Source: Streptomyces violaceoruber | GTDB taxonomy: Bacteria; Actinomycetota; Actinomycetes; Streptomycetales; Streptomycetaceae | Length of the DNA stretch: 64,000 nucleotides | Assembly: GCA_000720805.1 (NCBI GenBank) | Contig: JODI01000079.1 | Span: forward strand, 1 to 64,000 | Direction of reading: 5' to 3' | Part shown: in pieces, positions 42,910 through 51,682 of the stretch | Layout of the letters: each line of letters begins with the position of its first letter | How positions within the stretch are numbered: the stretch's first letter is position 1 | Notes under the pieces: generated by a model | The model's database searches: none | Seen by the model: the letters and a program-made list of their open reading frames with translations, nothing else | Told to the model about the DNA's origin: nothing | Program-made: the position numbers and the translations under genes

Positions 42910-43596
42910 CTAGGGACAGGCCCTGGGAGCGCCGCTCACGACCGAGCGGATCAAGTCCTCCGCCGCTCCCAGGAGTTCGACCTCCCGTGGGCTCATCGTC
43001 GGGTTGGCCGCGCGTCGGCGGCGGGCCTGCGCCAGGCCCTCCTCGGTGAGCCCCGACGGGTCGGCGAGCAGGGCGGTCAGCATCGTGCGGGCGGGGGCGG
43101 CGAGCGGTTCGCCGGCGACGGCGACCTGCGCGAGGATCATCGCGGAGACGCCCCAGTCCAGGCCCGGGTCGCCGTCCTCCGCGTCGGTCCAGTCGATGAC
43201 CCGGGGACCGTCGGCGGTCAGGACGACGTTGTCCGGGTGGAGGTCCAGGTGCAGGACGCGGGCGGCGGGCGAGTGCCGGGCGGGGACGGTGTGCAACTGC
43301 CGGAGCAGCCGGGCGAGTACGTGCCCCGCCTCGCTCGCGCCGACCTGCCCCGCGCCGAACGCCTCCAGCATCGTCGGCCCGTGGAGGCGCTCCATCACGA
43401 GGTCGGTGCGGGTGGAGTCGGCCGGGCGGATCCGGGGCACCGGGTAGCCATGGCCGCGCACGAACTCCATCACCGCGCCCTCGGCGACCGCGTCCCCGCG
43501 CCCCTCCCGGTCGCGGCGCAGCACCCACGCGTCGTCGATCTCGTACACGTCGGCGAAACGGCCGGAGCCGAGCAGTCTCCCCGTGGTCGGTGGCAT
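42910..43596 (-). CDS. Aminoglycoside phosphotransferase-family kinase
   Basis: A 228-residue short APH/choline-kinase-like protein. N-terminal lobe GSGRFADVYEIDDAWVLRRD; catalytic loop VLHLDLHPDNVVLT (Brenner motif HxDxxxxN); metal-binding aspartate in RVIDWTDAEDGDPGLDWG. The phosphate acceptor is unknown and there is no sign it acts on an antibiotic. ATG 43596 is chosen; a TAGATT -10 lies 9 bases upstream, so the message is probably leaderless. Longer in-frame extension upstream crosses the neighbouring riboswitch and is rejected. Confidence 0.85.
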   Translation of the reverse strand: MPPTTGRLLGSGRFADVYEIDDAWVLRRDREGRGDAVAEGAVMEFVRGHGYPVPRIRPADSTRTDLVMERLHGPTMLEAFGAGQVGASEAGHVLARLLRQLHTVPARHSPAARVLHLDLHPDNVVLTADGPRVIDWTDAEDGDPGLDWGVSAMILAQVAVAGEPLAAPARTMLTALLADPSGLTEEGLAQARRRRAANPTMSPREVELLGAAEDLIRSVVSGAPRACP

Positions 43597-43664
43597 GGGC
43601 CCGAATCTATCGCCCGCCCGCAGGCGGCCCTCAGGGCGATCCCTACGGGCCGGTAGCATGGCTG

Positions 43665-43890
43665 GGTCGCCATCACACCCGTACGGGGAAAAGCCGGTGC
43701 GCATCGGGTGCTGACCCTTCCTCATGTGTCGGCTTCGCTCGACCGGGGACCCCCTGTCCGTGAGCCGTCCCTCGCGGGCGGCGAGCCGGATCGCCCCGCA
43801 CGGGACGTGACCGGCGCACGCGCACCGGCAACCGGCCGGTGTACGGCACCGTCGAGGTATACGGAGCCGAGCCGCCGGAATCCTCCCGTG
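43665..43890 (+). ncRNA. Cobalamin-riboswitch-like leader
   Basis: The 260-base leader of the following operon shows the order of a cobalamin riboswitch: GGGGAAAAGCCGGTGCGCA (compare GGGAAnnnGGTGnnA), GGGTGCTGACCC, a CCCTGTCCGTGAGCC segment (compare CCACTGT), and GCGAGCCGGATCGCCCCGC as a diverged B12 box. TAGCAT at 43654 could be the -10. The match is imperfect, so boundaries are approximate. The ECF transporter downstream fits B12 control. Confidence 0.55.
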
Positions 43891-43927
43891 CTGCCCGGCT
43901 CCCCGCAGGGAGAGGCACCCGCCGATC

Positions 43928-45145
43928 ATGAACGTCCGCCGCAGCGCCGCGGTCCTGGCCGCCGCCACCGCCGTGATCTGCGCGGCGACCGCGCCCGCTG
44001 TCGCCGCCGGCCCGTCCCCGTCCGCCTCGCCCGCGCTCCCCGCCGGGCTCTACGGCAGCACGGACCCGACGTACGACGGCGTCTGGCGCCAGTCCCTCGC
44101 CCTGCTCGCCCAGCACACCGTGGGGGTGAAGCCGGCCGCGAAGGCCGTGAACTGGCTGACCGGACAGCAGTGCGCCAACGGGGCGTTCGCGCCCTACCGC
44201 GCCGACCCGGCCACGGCGTGCGACGCCAAGGTGATGGTCGACACCAACAACACGGCCGCCGCCGTCCAGGCCCTCGCCGCACTCGGCGGACACGACGCCG
44301 CCACCGGCAAGGCCGTCGCCTGGCTGAAGTCCGTACAGAACGAGGACGGCGGCTGGGGGTACACGCCCGGCGGCGCCAGCGACACCAACTCGACGTCCGT
44401 CGTGGTCGGCGCGCTGGCCGCGGTCGGGAGCACGCCGCAGGACGTACGCAAGGGGGGCAAGTCCCCGTACGACGCCCTGTCGAAGCTCACCCTGCCGTGC
44501 GACGGGGACGGAGCCGGGGCCTTCGCCTTCCAGCCGGACAAGAAGAACAGCCTGGCCGCCAACGCGGACGCCACCGCGGCGGGAGTGCTCGGGGCGCTCG
44601 GGAAGGGGCTGGTGGTCGAGGCGGGCAAGGACGGGGCGACGACGGCCTGTGCCTCCGGTGCCGTGAACCCCCGGCAGGCCGCCGCCAACGGCGCCGTCTA
44701 CCTCACCAAGGCGCTCGCCGAGGACGGTCATCTGAAGTCCGCCCTTCCCGGCGCCACCGACCAGCCCGACTACGGCAACACCGCCGACGCGGTCGTCGCA
44801 CTCGCCGCGCAGGGCGGGGCCGCGCGGGCCGCGAAGCCCCTGAAGTGGCTGCAGCGGAACTCGGCCGCGTGGGCCGAGCAGAGCGGACCCGCCGCCTACT
44901 CCCAGCTGATATTCGCCGCGCACGCCACGGGTGCGGACCCGCGTGACTTCGGGGGCGTGGACCTGGTGACGCGGCTGAACGCGACGGGACCGGCGCCGAA
45001 GACGGTGGCCGCCAAGTCCTCCGACGAGGACGCGGGCGACGGCTCCGGTTCCGGCGGCGTCTGGTGGATGGTCGGCGCCGGTCTCGCCGCCGGCGCCGGT
45101 ATCGGCTTCCTGCTCAGCGGCCGCAACAAGAGGCGGCGGCCGTGA
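43928..45145 (+). CDS. Secreted, membrane-anchored alpha/alpha-toroid protein (intrinsic factor-like)
   Basis: A 405-residue cell-surface protein. Signal peptide to about residue 27 (AAVLAAATAVICAATAPAVAA), C-terminal membrane helix (WWMVGAGLAAGAGIGFLLSG) plus RNKRRRP. Between them are repeated alpha-hairpins of the prenyltransferase/squalene-cyclase toroid: AVNWLTGQQCANGAFAPY, AVAWLKSVQNEDGGWGYTPGG, AAANGAVYLTKALAEDGHL, ADAVVALAAQGG. Paired cysteines (QQC...TAC; LPC...TAC) suggest disulphides. The same fold forms the alpha domain of animal cobalamin-binding intrinsic factor and transcobalamin. First gene of a five-gene ECF operon under a B12-like riboswitch; binding of cobalamin is inferred. 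GTGA overlap with the next gene. Confidence 0.85.
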   Translation: MNVRRSAAVLAAATAVICAATAPAVAAGPSPSASPALPAGLYGSTDPTYDGVWRQSLALLAQHTVGVKPAAKAVNWLTGQQCANGAFAPYRADPATACDAKVMVDTNNTAAAVQALAALGGHDAATGKAVAWLKSVQNEDGGWGYTPGGASDTNSTSVVVGALAAVGSTPQDVRKGGKSPYDALSKLTLPCDGDGAGAFAFQPDKKNSLAANADATAAGVLGALGKGLVVEAGKDGATTACASGAVNPRQAAANGAVYLTKALAEDGHLKSALPGATDQPDYGNTADAVVALAAQGGAARAAKPLKWLQRNSAAWAEQSGPAAYSQLIFAAHATGADPRDFGGVDLVTRLNATGPAPKTVAAKSSDEDAGDGSGSGGVWWMVGAGLAAGAGIGFLLSGRNKRRRP

Positions 45146-45813
45146 CCCGCCGCCGTGCCGCCACCCTGCTCCTGACCGGCCTGCTCCTGCAGGCGGGGGC
45201 CATGGGCCAGGCACAGGCCGCCGGTTACCGCTACTGGTCCTTCTGGGAGCGCGACGGCAACCAGTGGTCGTACGCCACCCAGGGCCCCTCCACCGCCCGC
45301 CCCGCCGACGGCGACGTCCAGGGCTTCCGGTTCGCGGTCAGCGAGGACTCCGGCGACGCCACCCGGCCGCGCGGCACGGCGGACTTCACGACGATCTGCG
45401 CGGACGCTCCCGTGCGGGCGGGCAAGAAGCGGGTGGCGCTGGTCATCGACTTCGGGACGGCCTCGGACGCCCCGCCCGGCGAGACGCCCCCGGCGCCCCG
45501 TACGGCATGCGCCCAGGTCTCCGCCGACGCGACGGCGGCCGACGCCCTCGCCTCGGTCGCCGAACCCCTCCGCTACAACACCAACGCCCTGTTGTGCGCG
45601 ATCGCGGACTACCCGGAGAAGGGGTGCGGGGAGCCGGTGACGTCGGGGGAGACGGGGAAGATGCCGAGTTCGTCGAGTTCGTCGAGTTCGCAGACCGGGA
45701 AGGGCACGCAGGACGGGGGTCCGTCGGTGGGCCTGTGGGCGGGGATGGCGGCCGTGGCGGCGCTGGGCGCGGCGGCGGTGTGGCAGGCGAGGCGGCGCAG
45801 GGATGCGTCGTAG
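45142..45813 (+). CDS. SCO2322-family secreted membrane-anchored protein
   Basis: A 223-residue protein: signal peptide about residues 1-26 (LLLTGLLLQAGAMGQAQA), an extracellular domain starting GYRYWSFWERDGNQWSYATQGP with three or four cysteines (TTICADAP, RTACAQV, ALLCAIAD, EKGCGEP), a Ser-rich linker (SSSSSSSS) and a C-terminal helix (VGLWAGMAAVAALGAAAVW) with RRRRD. I recall the family name SCO2322; its function is undescribed. It overlaps the toroid gene by four bases (GTGA) and the permease gene by 11. It may be the second half of a split B12-capture pair. Confidence 0.82.
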   Translation: MTRRRAATLLLTGLLLQAGAMGQAQAAGYRYWSFWERDGNQWSYATQGPSTARPADGDVQGFRFAVSEDSGDATRPRGTADFTTICADAPVRAGKKRVALVIDFGTASDAPPGETPPAPRTACAQVSADATAADALASVAEPLRYNTNALLCAIADYPEKGCGEPVTSGETGKMPSSSSSSSSQTGKGTQDGGPSVGLWAGMAAVAALGAAAVWQARRRRDAS

Positions 45814-47026
45814 CGAGCGGACGGCGGACGCCTCACGTCCACGGCCCGAAGGCGGTCGCGACCGCTCCCCCGGCTGCGGGCGGTCGGCCCGCCGGAGCGG
45901 CTCGCGACCCACGGAGAGCGGCACCCGGCCGGCGCCGGTGACCGCACCCGCCCGCCGGCACCCGCGCCGGACCGCGCTCCACCCCGGTGCCTGGTGGCTC
46001 TGGTCCCTGGCCCTCGGCACCGCGGCCACCCGTACCACCAACCCCCTCCTCCTCGCCCTCCTCATAGCCACCTCCGCCTATGTCGTGGCCGCCCGTCGCC
46101 CCCGCACACCCACCGCCCGCTCCTACTCCGCCTTCGCCAAGCTCGCCCTGGCGGTCCTCCTCATCCGCCTCCTCTTCGCCGTCGTCCTCGGCTCGCCGAT
46201 CCCCGGCTCCCATGTGATCGTCACCCTCCCCGAACTCCCCCTGCCGCACTGGGCCCAGGGCATCCGCCTCGGCGGCCGGGTCACCGCCGAGGGTCTCCTC
46301 TTCGCGCTCTACGACGGACTCGAGCTCGCCACGCTCCTCATCTGCGTCGGTGCCGCGAACGCCCTCGCGAACCCGGCCCGCCTCCTCAAGTCCCTTCCGG
46401 GCGCGCTGTACGAGATGGGCGTGGCCGTGGTCGTCGCCCTCACCTTCGCGCCGAACCTCATCGCCGACGTCCAGCGTCTGCGGGCCGCCCGACGCCTGCG
46501 TGGCCGGCCCGACAAGGGTGTGCGCGGCCTCCTGCACGTGGGACTCCCGGTCCTGGAGGGCGCCTTGGAGCGCTCGGTCTCCCTGGCCGCCGCGATGGAC
46601 GCCCGCGGTTACGGCCGTACCGCCTTCGTGCCCGCCCCCGTCCGCCGTACGACGGCCGCTCTCACCCTCGGCGGTCTGCTCGGCGTGTGCGCGGGGACGT
46701 ACGGACTGCTCACCGCCGAGGGCGGCACCTACGGCCTTCCCGTCCTGCTCGCCTCGGTCGCCGCGGCCCTCGCCGGTCTCCGTCTCGGCGGCCGTCGCTC
46801 CCTCCGCACCCGTTACCGCCCCGACCGCTGGGACCTGCGCGCCTGGCTGGTCGCCGGTTCGGGAGCCGCCGTGGCCGCACTGCTCACCCTCGCCGCCGCC
46901 CACGACCCCGAGGCTCTGCACCCCGGTGTGGTCCCCCTCGTCGCCCCCACCCTTCCCGTGTGGCCGGCGGCGGCCGTCCTCCTCGGCCTGCTCCCCGCCT
47001 TCCTCGCCCCCCAGGAGACCTCGTGA
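45803..47026 (+). CDS. ECF transporter transmembrane subunit (CbiQ/EcfT family)
   Basis: A 407-residue membrane subunit coupling ATPases to an S component. After an Arg-rich start, five to seven helices follow (WWLWSLALGTAATRTTNPLLLALLIATSAYVV, LALAVLLIRLLFAVVLG, GLELATLLICVGAANALANP). The coupling-helix region has the Ala-Arg motif DVQRLRAARRLRGRP and later AAAMDARGYGR, both characteristic of EcfT. ATG 45803 overlaps the preceding gene by 11 bases; a later GTG start near residue 46 is possible. GTGA overlap with the ATPase gene. Confidence 0.9.
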   Translation: MRRSERTADASRPRPEGGRDRSPGCGRSARRSGSRPTESGTRPAPVTAPARRHPRRTALHPGAWWLWSLALGTAATRTTNPLLLALLIATSAYVVAARRPRTPTARSYSAFAKLALAVLLIRLLFAVVLGSPIPGSHVIVTLPELPLPHWAQGIRLGGRVTAEGLLFALYDGLELATLLICVGAANALANPARLLKSLPGALYEMGVAVVVALTFAPNLIADVQRLRAARRLRGRPDKGVRGLLHVGLPVLEGALERSVSLAAAMDARGYGRTAFVPAPVRRTTAALTLGGLLGVCAGTYGLLTAEGGTYGLPVLLASVAAALAGLRLGGRRSLRTRYRPDRWDLRAWLVAGSGAAVAALLTLAAAHDPEALHPGVVPLVAPTLPVWPAAAVLLGLLPAFLAPQETS

Positions 47027-48735
47027 TCCGCTTCGAGAACGTCTCCGTGACGTACGACGGCGTCCCCGAACCAACCGTGCAGGGCGTGGACTTCGAGGTG
47101 CCGGAGGGTGAACTCGTGCTTCTCGTCGGCCCGTCCGGCGTCGGCAAGTCCACCGTCCTCGGCGCGGTCAGCGGGCTCGTGCCGCACTTCACCGGCGGCA
47201 CCCTGCGCGGGCGGGTCACCGTCGCGGGCCGGGACACCCGTACGCACAAGCCGCGTGAACTCGCCGACGTGGTCGGGACCGTCGGCCAGGACCCGCTCTC
47301 CCACTTCGTCACCGACACCGTCGAGGACGAACTCGCCTACGGCATGGAGTCGTTGGGCCTCGCGCCGGACGTGATGCGCCGCCGCGTCGAGGAGACCCTC
47401 GACCTGCTCGGCCTCACCGCCCTGCGGGAGAGGCCCATCGCCTCGCTCTCCGGCGGTCAGCAGCAGCGGGTCGCGATCGGCTCGGTCCTCACCCCGCACC
47501 CACGGGTCCTCGTCCTCGACGAACCGACGTCCGCGCTCGACCCGGCGGCCGCGGAGGAGGTCCTCGCGGTCCTCCAGCGGCTGGTCCACGACCTCGGTAC
47601 GACCGTCCTGATGGCCGAGCACCGACTGGAACGCGTCATCCAGTACGCCGACCAGGTCGCCCTCCTCCCGGCGCCCGGAGCCGCGCCGGTGCTCGGCACC
47701 CCGGCCGAGATCATGGCCGTATCGCCGGTGTACCCGCCGGTGGTGGACCTCGGGCGCCTCGCTCAGTGGTCCCCGCTGCCGCTGACCGTGCGCGACGCGC
47801 GCCGCCGCGCGGCACCGCTGCGGGAGCGGCTGGCGCAGGTGGAGCCGAAGGGCCCCGAGCGGTACGCCACCGAGCCGAGCACCCGCCCGACGGCCGACGA
47901 CGCCCCCACCGCCCCCGCCACCGCCTCTCGTTGGCGCCTGCGCAGGCGCCCGTCCCCCTTGCCTTCACCCTCCCCGCCTCCCCCTCAGGTCGCCGAGGCC
48001 CGTTCCCTCGCCGTACGCCGTGACCGCGTCCAAGCCCTGCGCCACATCGACCTCACGGTCGCCCCCGGCGAGACGATCGCGCTCATGGGCCGCAACGGTG
48101 CCGGCAAGTCGACGTTGCTCGCGGCGCTGGTCGGGCTGGTGGCGCCGACCGCCGGATCCGTGCTGGTCGGCGGGGCCATACCGCATCGCACGGCTCCGCG
48201 TGAGGTCGTACGCCGGGTGGGTCTCGTACCGCAGGAACCCCGGGACCTGCTGTACGCCGACACGGTCGCCGCCGAGTGCGTGGCGGCCGACGGGGACGCG
48301 GGCGCCGCGGCCGGCACCTGCCGGGCCCTGGTCCGTGAGCTGTTGCCCGGCATCACCGACGGCACCCACCCCCGGGACCTCTCCGAGGGGCAGCGGCTCG
48401 CGCTCGCGCTGGCCGTGGTGCTCACGGCGCGTCCCCCGCTCCTGCTCCTCGACGAGCCGACCCGCGGTCTGGACTACGCGGCGAAGGCCCGACTGGTGGG
48501 CGTGCTGCGGGGGCTGGCGGCCGAGGGACACGCGATCGTACTGGCCACGCACGACGTCGAACTGGCCGCCGAGCTGGCACACCGGGTGGTCCTGCTGGCC
48601 GACGGCGAGGTGATCGCGGACGGCCCGACCGCGGACGTGGTGGTCGCCTCGCCGTCCTTCGCCCCGCAGGTCACCAAGATCCTCGCGCCGCAGAAGTGGC
48701 TCACGGCGGCCCAGGTGCGGGAGGCCCTGCGATGA
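47023..48735 (+). CDS. ECF transporter ATPase, two nucleotide-binding domains fused
   Basis: A 570-residue double ATPase (EcfA-EcfA' fusion). Domain 1 (residues 1-240): GPSGVGKST, VGQDPLSHFVT, LSGGQQQRVAIG, VLVLDEPTSALD, AEHRLE. A Pro/Arg-rich linker lies at about 275-330. Domain 2 (330-570): GRNGAGKST, VPQEPRDLLY, LSEGQRLALAL (signature Gly-to-Glu), LLLDEPTRGLD, THDVE. It drives the CbiQ-like subunit and the S component on either side. GTG 47023 overlaps the permease stop, and its stop overlaps the next ATG; all five genes are coupled. Confidence 0.93.
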   Translation: MIRFENVSVTYDGVPEPTVQGVDFEVPEGELVLLVGPSGVGKSTVLGAVSGLVPHFTGGTLRGRVTVAGRDTRTHKPRELADVVGTVGQDPLSHFVTDTVEDELAYGMESLGLAPDVMRRRVEETLDLLGLTALRERPIASLSGGQQQRVAIGSVLTPHPRVLVLDEPTSALDPAAAEEVLAVLQRLVHDLGTTVLMAEHRLERVIQYADQVALLPAPGAAPVLGTPAEIMAVSPVYPPVVDLGRLAQWSPLPLTVRDARRRAAPLRERLAQVEPKGPERYATEPSTRPTADDAPTAPATASRWRLRRRPSPLPSPSPPPPQVAEARSLAVRRDRVQALRHIDLTVAPGETIALMGRNGAGKSTLLAALVGLVAPTAGSVLVGGAIPHRTAPREVVRRVGLVPQEPRDLLYADTVAAECVAADGDAGAAAGTCRALVRELLPGITDGTHPRDLSEGQRLALALAVVLTARPPLLLLDEPTRGLDYAAKARLVGVLRGLAAEGHAIVLATHDVELAAELAHRVVLLADGEVIADGPTADVVVASPSFAPQVTKILAPQKWLTAAQVREALR

Positions 48736-49679
48736 CCCCGGCCCGGAAGAACTCCACCTGGAAGTACCTCACCTCGAAGACGTCCGCCACGGAGACGTCC
48801 GCTCCGAAGACGTCCGCTCCGAAGACCTCCACCTCGAAGACGTCCGCTCCGATCGATTCCGCCGGCACCGCCGTCCGCCTGGGCCCCCGCTCCCTGCTCG
48901 CGCTTGCCCTGGTCAGCGCGGTGGGCGCGGTCGCGTTCTGCTGGCCGTTCCTGGCCCCGCCGACCTCGCAGGTCAGCGCGCACGCCAAGGACGCGCCGTG
49001 GCTGTTCGCGGGACTGCTGGTCCTGCTGGTCGCCGTCGTCGCGGCGACGATCTCCGAGTCGGGGCTCGGCCCGAAGGCGGTGGCGATGCTCGGCGTGCTG
49101 GCGGCGACGGGCGCGGCGCTGCGGCCGATCGGGGCCGGCACGGCCGGTATCGAGCCGATGTTCTTCCTGATGGTGCTCAGCGGACGCGTCCTCGGCCCCG
49201 GCTTCGGGTTCGTGCTGGGCTCGGTGACGATGTTCGCGTCGGCGCTGCTCACGGGCGGGGTGGGGCCGTGGATGCCGTTCCAGATGCTCGCGATGGGCTG
49301 GTTCGCGATGGGCGCGGGCCTGTTGCCGGGCCCCGACCGGCTGCGCGGCCGTACCGAACTCGCGCTGCTCGCCGCGTACGGCTTCCTGGCCGCCTTCGCC
49401 TACGGCACGGTGATGAACCTGGCGGGCTGGCCGTTCATGCAGGAGAACGCGTCGAACATCGCCTTCGACCCGGACGCCGCGGTCCCCGCCAACCTGGCCC
49501 GCTTCCTCGCGTTCTGCCTGGCCACCTCGCTGGGCTGGGACCTGGGCCGGGCCCTGGTCACCGTCGTCCTGACGTTCCTGGCCGGCCCGGCGATCCTGCG
49601 GGCCCTGCGCCGGGCCACACGCCGGGCGGCATTCGAGGCCCAGGTCACGTTCGACGCGCCTCCGGGGGTTCGCAGGTGA
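48732..49679 (+). CDS. ECF transporter S component (vitamin-binding membrane subunit)
   Basis: A 315-residue integral membrane protein that should give the transporter its substrate specificity. An N-terminal low-complexity segment (repeats of KTSAP, residues about 9-40) precedes six helices (LLALALVSAVGAVAFCWPFL, LFAGLLVLLVAVVAATISES, AVAMLGVLAATGAAL, GIEPMFFLMVLSGRVLGPGFGFVLGSVTMFASALLTGGVGPWMP, ALLAAYGFLAAFAYGTVMNLAG, FCLATSLGWDLGRALVTVVLTFLAGPAILRAL). FxxG-type S-component features and the B12-like leader suggest a CbrT-like cobalamin carrier. ATG 48732 overlaps the ATPase stop (ATGA). Confidence 0.87.
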   Translation: MTPARKNSTWKYLTSKTSATETSAPKTSAPKTSTSKTSAPIDSAGTAVRLGPRSLLALALVSAVGAVAFCWPFLAPPTSQVSAHAKDAPWLFAGLLVLLVAVVAATISESGLGPKAVAMLGVLAATGAALRPIGAGTAGIEPMFFLMVLSGRVLGPGFGFVLGSVTMFASALLTGGVGPWMPFQMLAMGWFAMGAGLLPGPDRLRGRTELALLAAYGFLAAFAYGTVMNLAGWPFMQENASNIAFDPDAAVPANLARFLAFCLATSLGWDLGRALVTVVLTFLAGPAILRALRRATRRAAFEAQVTFDAPPGVRR

Positions 49680-49947
49680 ACCACCCCGGATGACCCAGGT
49701 CACCGCTGACCGGAAACAGGAGGCAGACGCGCACGGAGAGCCTGCTCACACAACCGGCCATACGCGTGAATGCTGACATAACTAGCAAAGAAGGTCATTG
49801 CGGGCACCCTCCGCGCCTGTTTCTCTGAATGCCGTCGCACGGCGCCGACGTGCCCCCCGGGGTCGCGGCGCCGACCCGTGCCACCGCCGCGTTCCACGTG
49901 GTTCCGGCATGGCGCGACTGCCCCGTCCCCGAAGAAAAAGGTGCCCT

Positions 49948-50376
49948 GTGTTCCGTACGTCCGCCTCCCGCCCCCGGCTCCGCCGCATGGCCGCCCCGAA
50001 GACGGCCCTCACCGCCGCCGCGCTGGCCACCGCCACCACCAGCATGGTGCTGACCACGGCCCCCGCCCAGGCCGTCCCTTCCCAGGTCACGCAGGCCAAG
50101 TCGGTCGCGCACCGGCTGATCCCGAACGCGGCCCAGTACAAGGCGTTCAGCAAGATCGTCGAGCACGAGAGCGGCTGGAACATCACCGCGAGGAACTCCT
50201 ACTCCGGCGCCTACGGCCTGGTCCAGGCCCTGCCCGGCTCCAAGATGGCCTCGGCCGGCTCCGACTGGAAGACCAACCCCGCCACCCAGATCAAGTGGGG
50301 TCTGAACTACATGAACTCCCGCTACGGCAGCCCGGTCGACGCCTGGGAGTTCTGGCAGGCCCACGGCTGGTACTGA
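49948..50376 (+). CDS. Secreted transglycosylase (SLT domain)
   Basis: A 142-residue secreted muramidase-like protein. Signal peptide about residues 1-45 (RLRRMAAPKTALTAAALATATTSMVLTTAPAQA). The mature part is a minimal SLT domain: catalytic Glu in FSKIVEHESGWNITARN, then SGAYGLVQALPGSKMASAG, TQIKWGLNYMNSRYGSP and the C-terminal AWEFWQAHGWY. It cleaves the MurNAc-GlcNAc bond of peptidoglycan. GTG 49948 is chosen for the AAAAAGG 5 bases upstream; ATG 49987 is possible. The 268 bases before it hold a leader I could not assign to a known riboswitch. Confidence 0.88.
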   Translation: MFRTSASRPRLRRMAAPKTALTAAALATATTSMVLTTAPAQAVPSQVTQAKSVAHRLIPNAAQYKAFSKIVEHESGWNITARNSYSGAYGLVQALPGSKMASAGSDWKTNPATQIKWGLNYMNSRYGSPVDAWEFWQAHGWY

Positions 50377-50455
50377 GCCGCGTTATCTTGCTCGGGTGTC
50401 GTGGCCGAAGGCCGCCTCGTCAGCCCAACGGGCTGTCCCGGGCAAGGAGTTGAAC

Positions 50456-51682
50456 ATGGGAACACAGGACGCGCGGGACGCGCGGGACGCGCACGGCACG
50501 CAGGGCACGGCCAAGCGGCTGCGGGCGATCTGTGACGAGTTGTCGGCCCGTTTCCACGAGCGGGCCGACGTCGTGCGGACGCTGGTGGTGACGTTGCTGG
50601 CCGGGCAGCACTCGCTGGTGCTCGGGCCGCCCGGAACGGCGAAGTCCGAGCTGGCCCGGGAGCTCACGGGCCGGGTCGAGGGGGCGTCCTACTGGGAGAT
50701 CCTCCTGTCGAAGTTCACCGCGCCGACGAGGATGTTCGGTCCCATCGACGTCGCCGCGCTGGCCCGCGGCGAGTACCGCCAGGTGTACGAAGGCCGGGCC
50801 ACGACCGCGCATGTCGCGTTCATCGACGAGATCTTCAAGTGCTCCACGGCGGCGCTGAACGAGACCCTGGGCTACCTCAACGAGCGGATCTACCATCCCG
50901 AGAACGGCGGCGAGCCGATCCGCTGTCCCCTGATCGGGGCCATCACGGCGAGCAACGAACTGCCCGGCGAAGAGGACGCGGCCGCGATCTACGACCGGCT
51001 GCTGGTGCGGATAGAGGTCGGGTATCTGGAAGACCCGTCGAACTTCGCCGCCCTGGTGCGCTCCGCCGTCAGCCGCCCGGCGGCACCCGTCCGCACCACC
51101 GTCGAACTGGCCGCGCTACAAGACGCCGTGACCGAGGCCGTCCCGGCCGTGGACGTCCCCGACGTGATCGTCGACGCGTTCTGTACGCTGCGGGCCGCCC
51201 TGCGCCGCAAGGAACTCGTCGCCTCCGACCGCCGCTGGCGGCAGGCCGTGCGCCTGCTCCAGGCGTCCGCGTACCTCGACGGCCGCCAGGCGGTCGCCGA
51301 GAACGACCTGTCCGTGCTGACGCACGTCCTGTGGGACTCCCCCGCCCAGCGCCCGACCGTCGAGCGCGAGGTGCTGCACCTGGTCAATCCCGACGCCAAG
51401 GAGGCGCTCGACCTGGCCGACACCATCGAGGAGCTGGAGGTCCAGCTCGACGCCATGGCCGGGCAGTCCCGCGAGGCGCTGAGCGAGTGGGTCATCACGA
51501 AGGCCCACAACAAGCTCGCCATGGCGGGGAAACGGCTGGAGAAGCTGCGCGAGGAGGCGGCGGCCGCCGGCCGTTCCACCGCCGCCATCGACCGGGTCAC
51601 CGGCCGCCAGCGCGCCGTCCGCGCCCGCGTCCTCACCGAGGCCCTCGGCGTGGACGCGAGCATGCTGCAGGCCCAGTGGTGA
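50456..51682 (+). CDS. MoxR-family AAA+ ATPase (RavA-like)
   Basis: A 408-residue chaperone-like AAA+ ATPase. Walker A is GPPGTAKSEL, Walker B HVAFIDEIFKCS, sensor 1 GAITASNELP, and arginine finger AIYDRLLVRIEV, all as in RavA. The C-terminal part (DLADTIEELEVQLDAMAG onward) is a helical extension in place of E. coli RavA's LARA domain. It overlaps the next VWA gene by four bases (GTGA). In E. coli RavA/ViaA affect aminoglycoside sensitivity and respiratory-complex assembly. ATG 50456 follows AAGGAG at 7 bases; the N-terminus has an RDA repeat. Confidence 0.9.
   Translation: MGTQDARDARDAHGTQGTAKRLRAICDELSARFHERADVVRTLVVTLLAGQHSLVLGPPGTAKSELARELTGRVEGASYWEILLSKFTAPTRMFGPIDVAALARGEYRQVYEGRATTAHVAFIDEIFKCSTAALNETLGYLNERIYHPENGGEPIRCPLIGAITASNELPGEEDAAAIYDRLLVRIEVGYLEDPSNFAALVRSAVSRPAAPVRTTVELAALQDAVTEAVPAVDVPDVIVDAFCTLRAALRRKELVASDRRWRQAVRLLQASAYLDGRQAVAENDLSVLTHVLWDSPAQRPTVEREVLHLVNPDAKEALDLADTIEELEVQLDAMAGQSREALSEWVITKAHNKLAMAGKRLEKLREEAAAAGRSTAAIDRVTGRQRAVRARVLTEALGVDASMLQAQW

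Noticed and set aside
43597..43968. N-terminal extension of the APH-type kinase to a 352-residue protein
   Set aside because: The extension would cross the divergent riboswitch leader and is cysteine/arginine-rich without similarity; ATG 43596 starts the kinase fold.
49680..49947. ydaO (c-di-AMP) riboswitch before the SLT gene
   Set aside because: I could not find the conserved GGGGAACC and GCTAACCTGG-like blocks in the leader.
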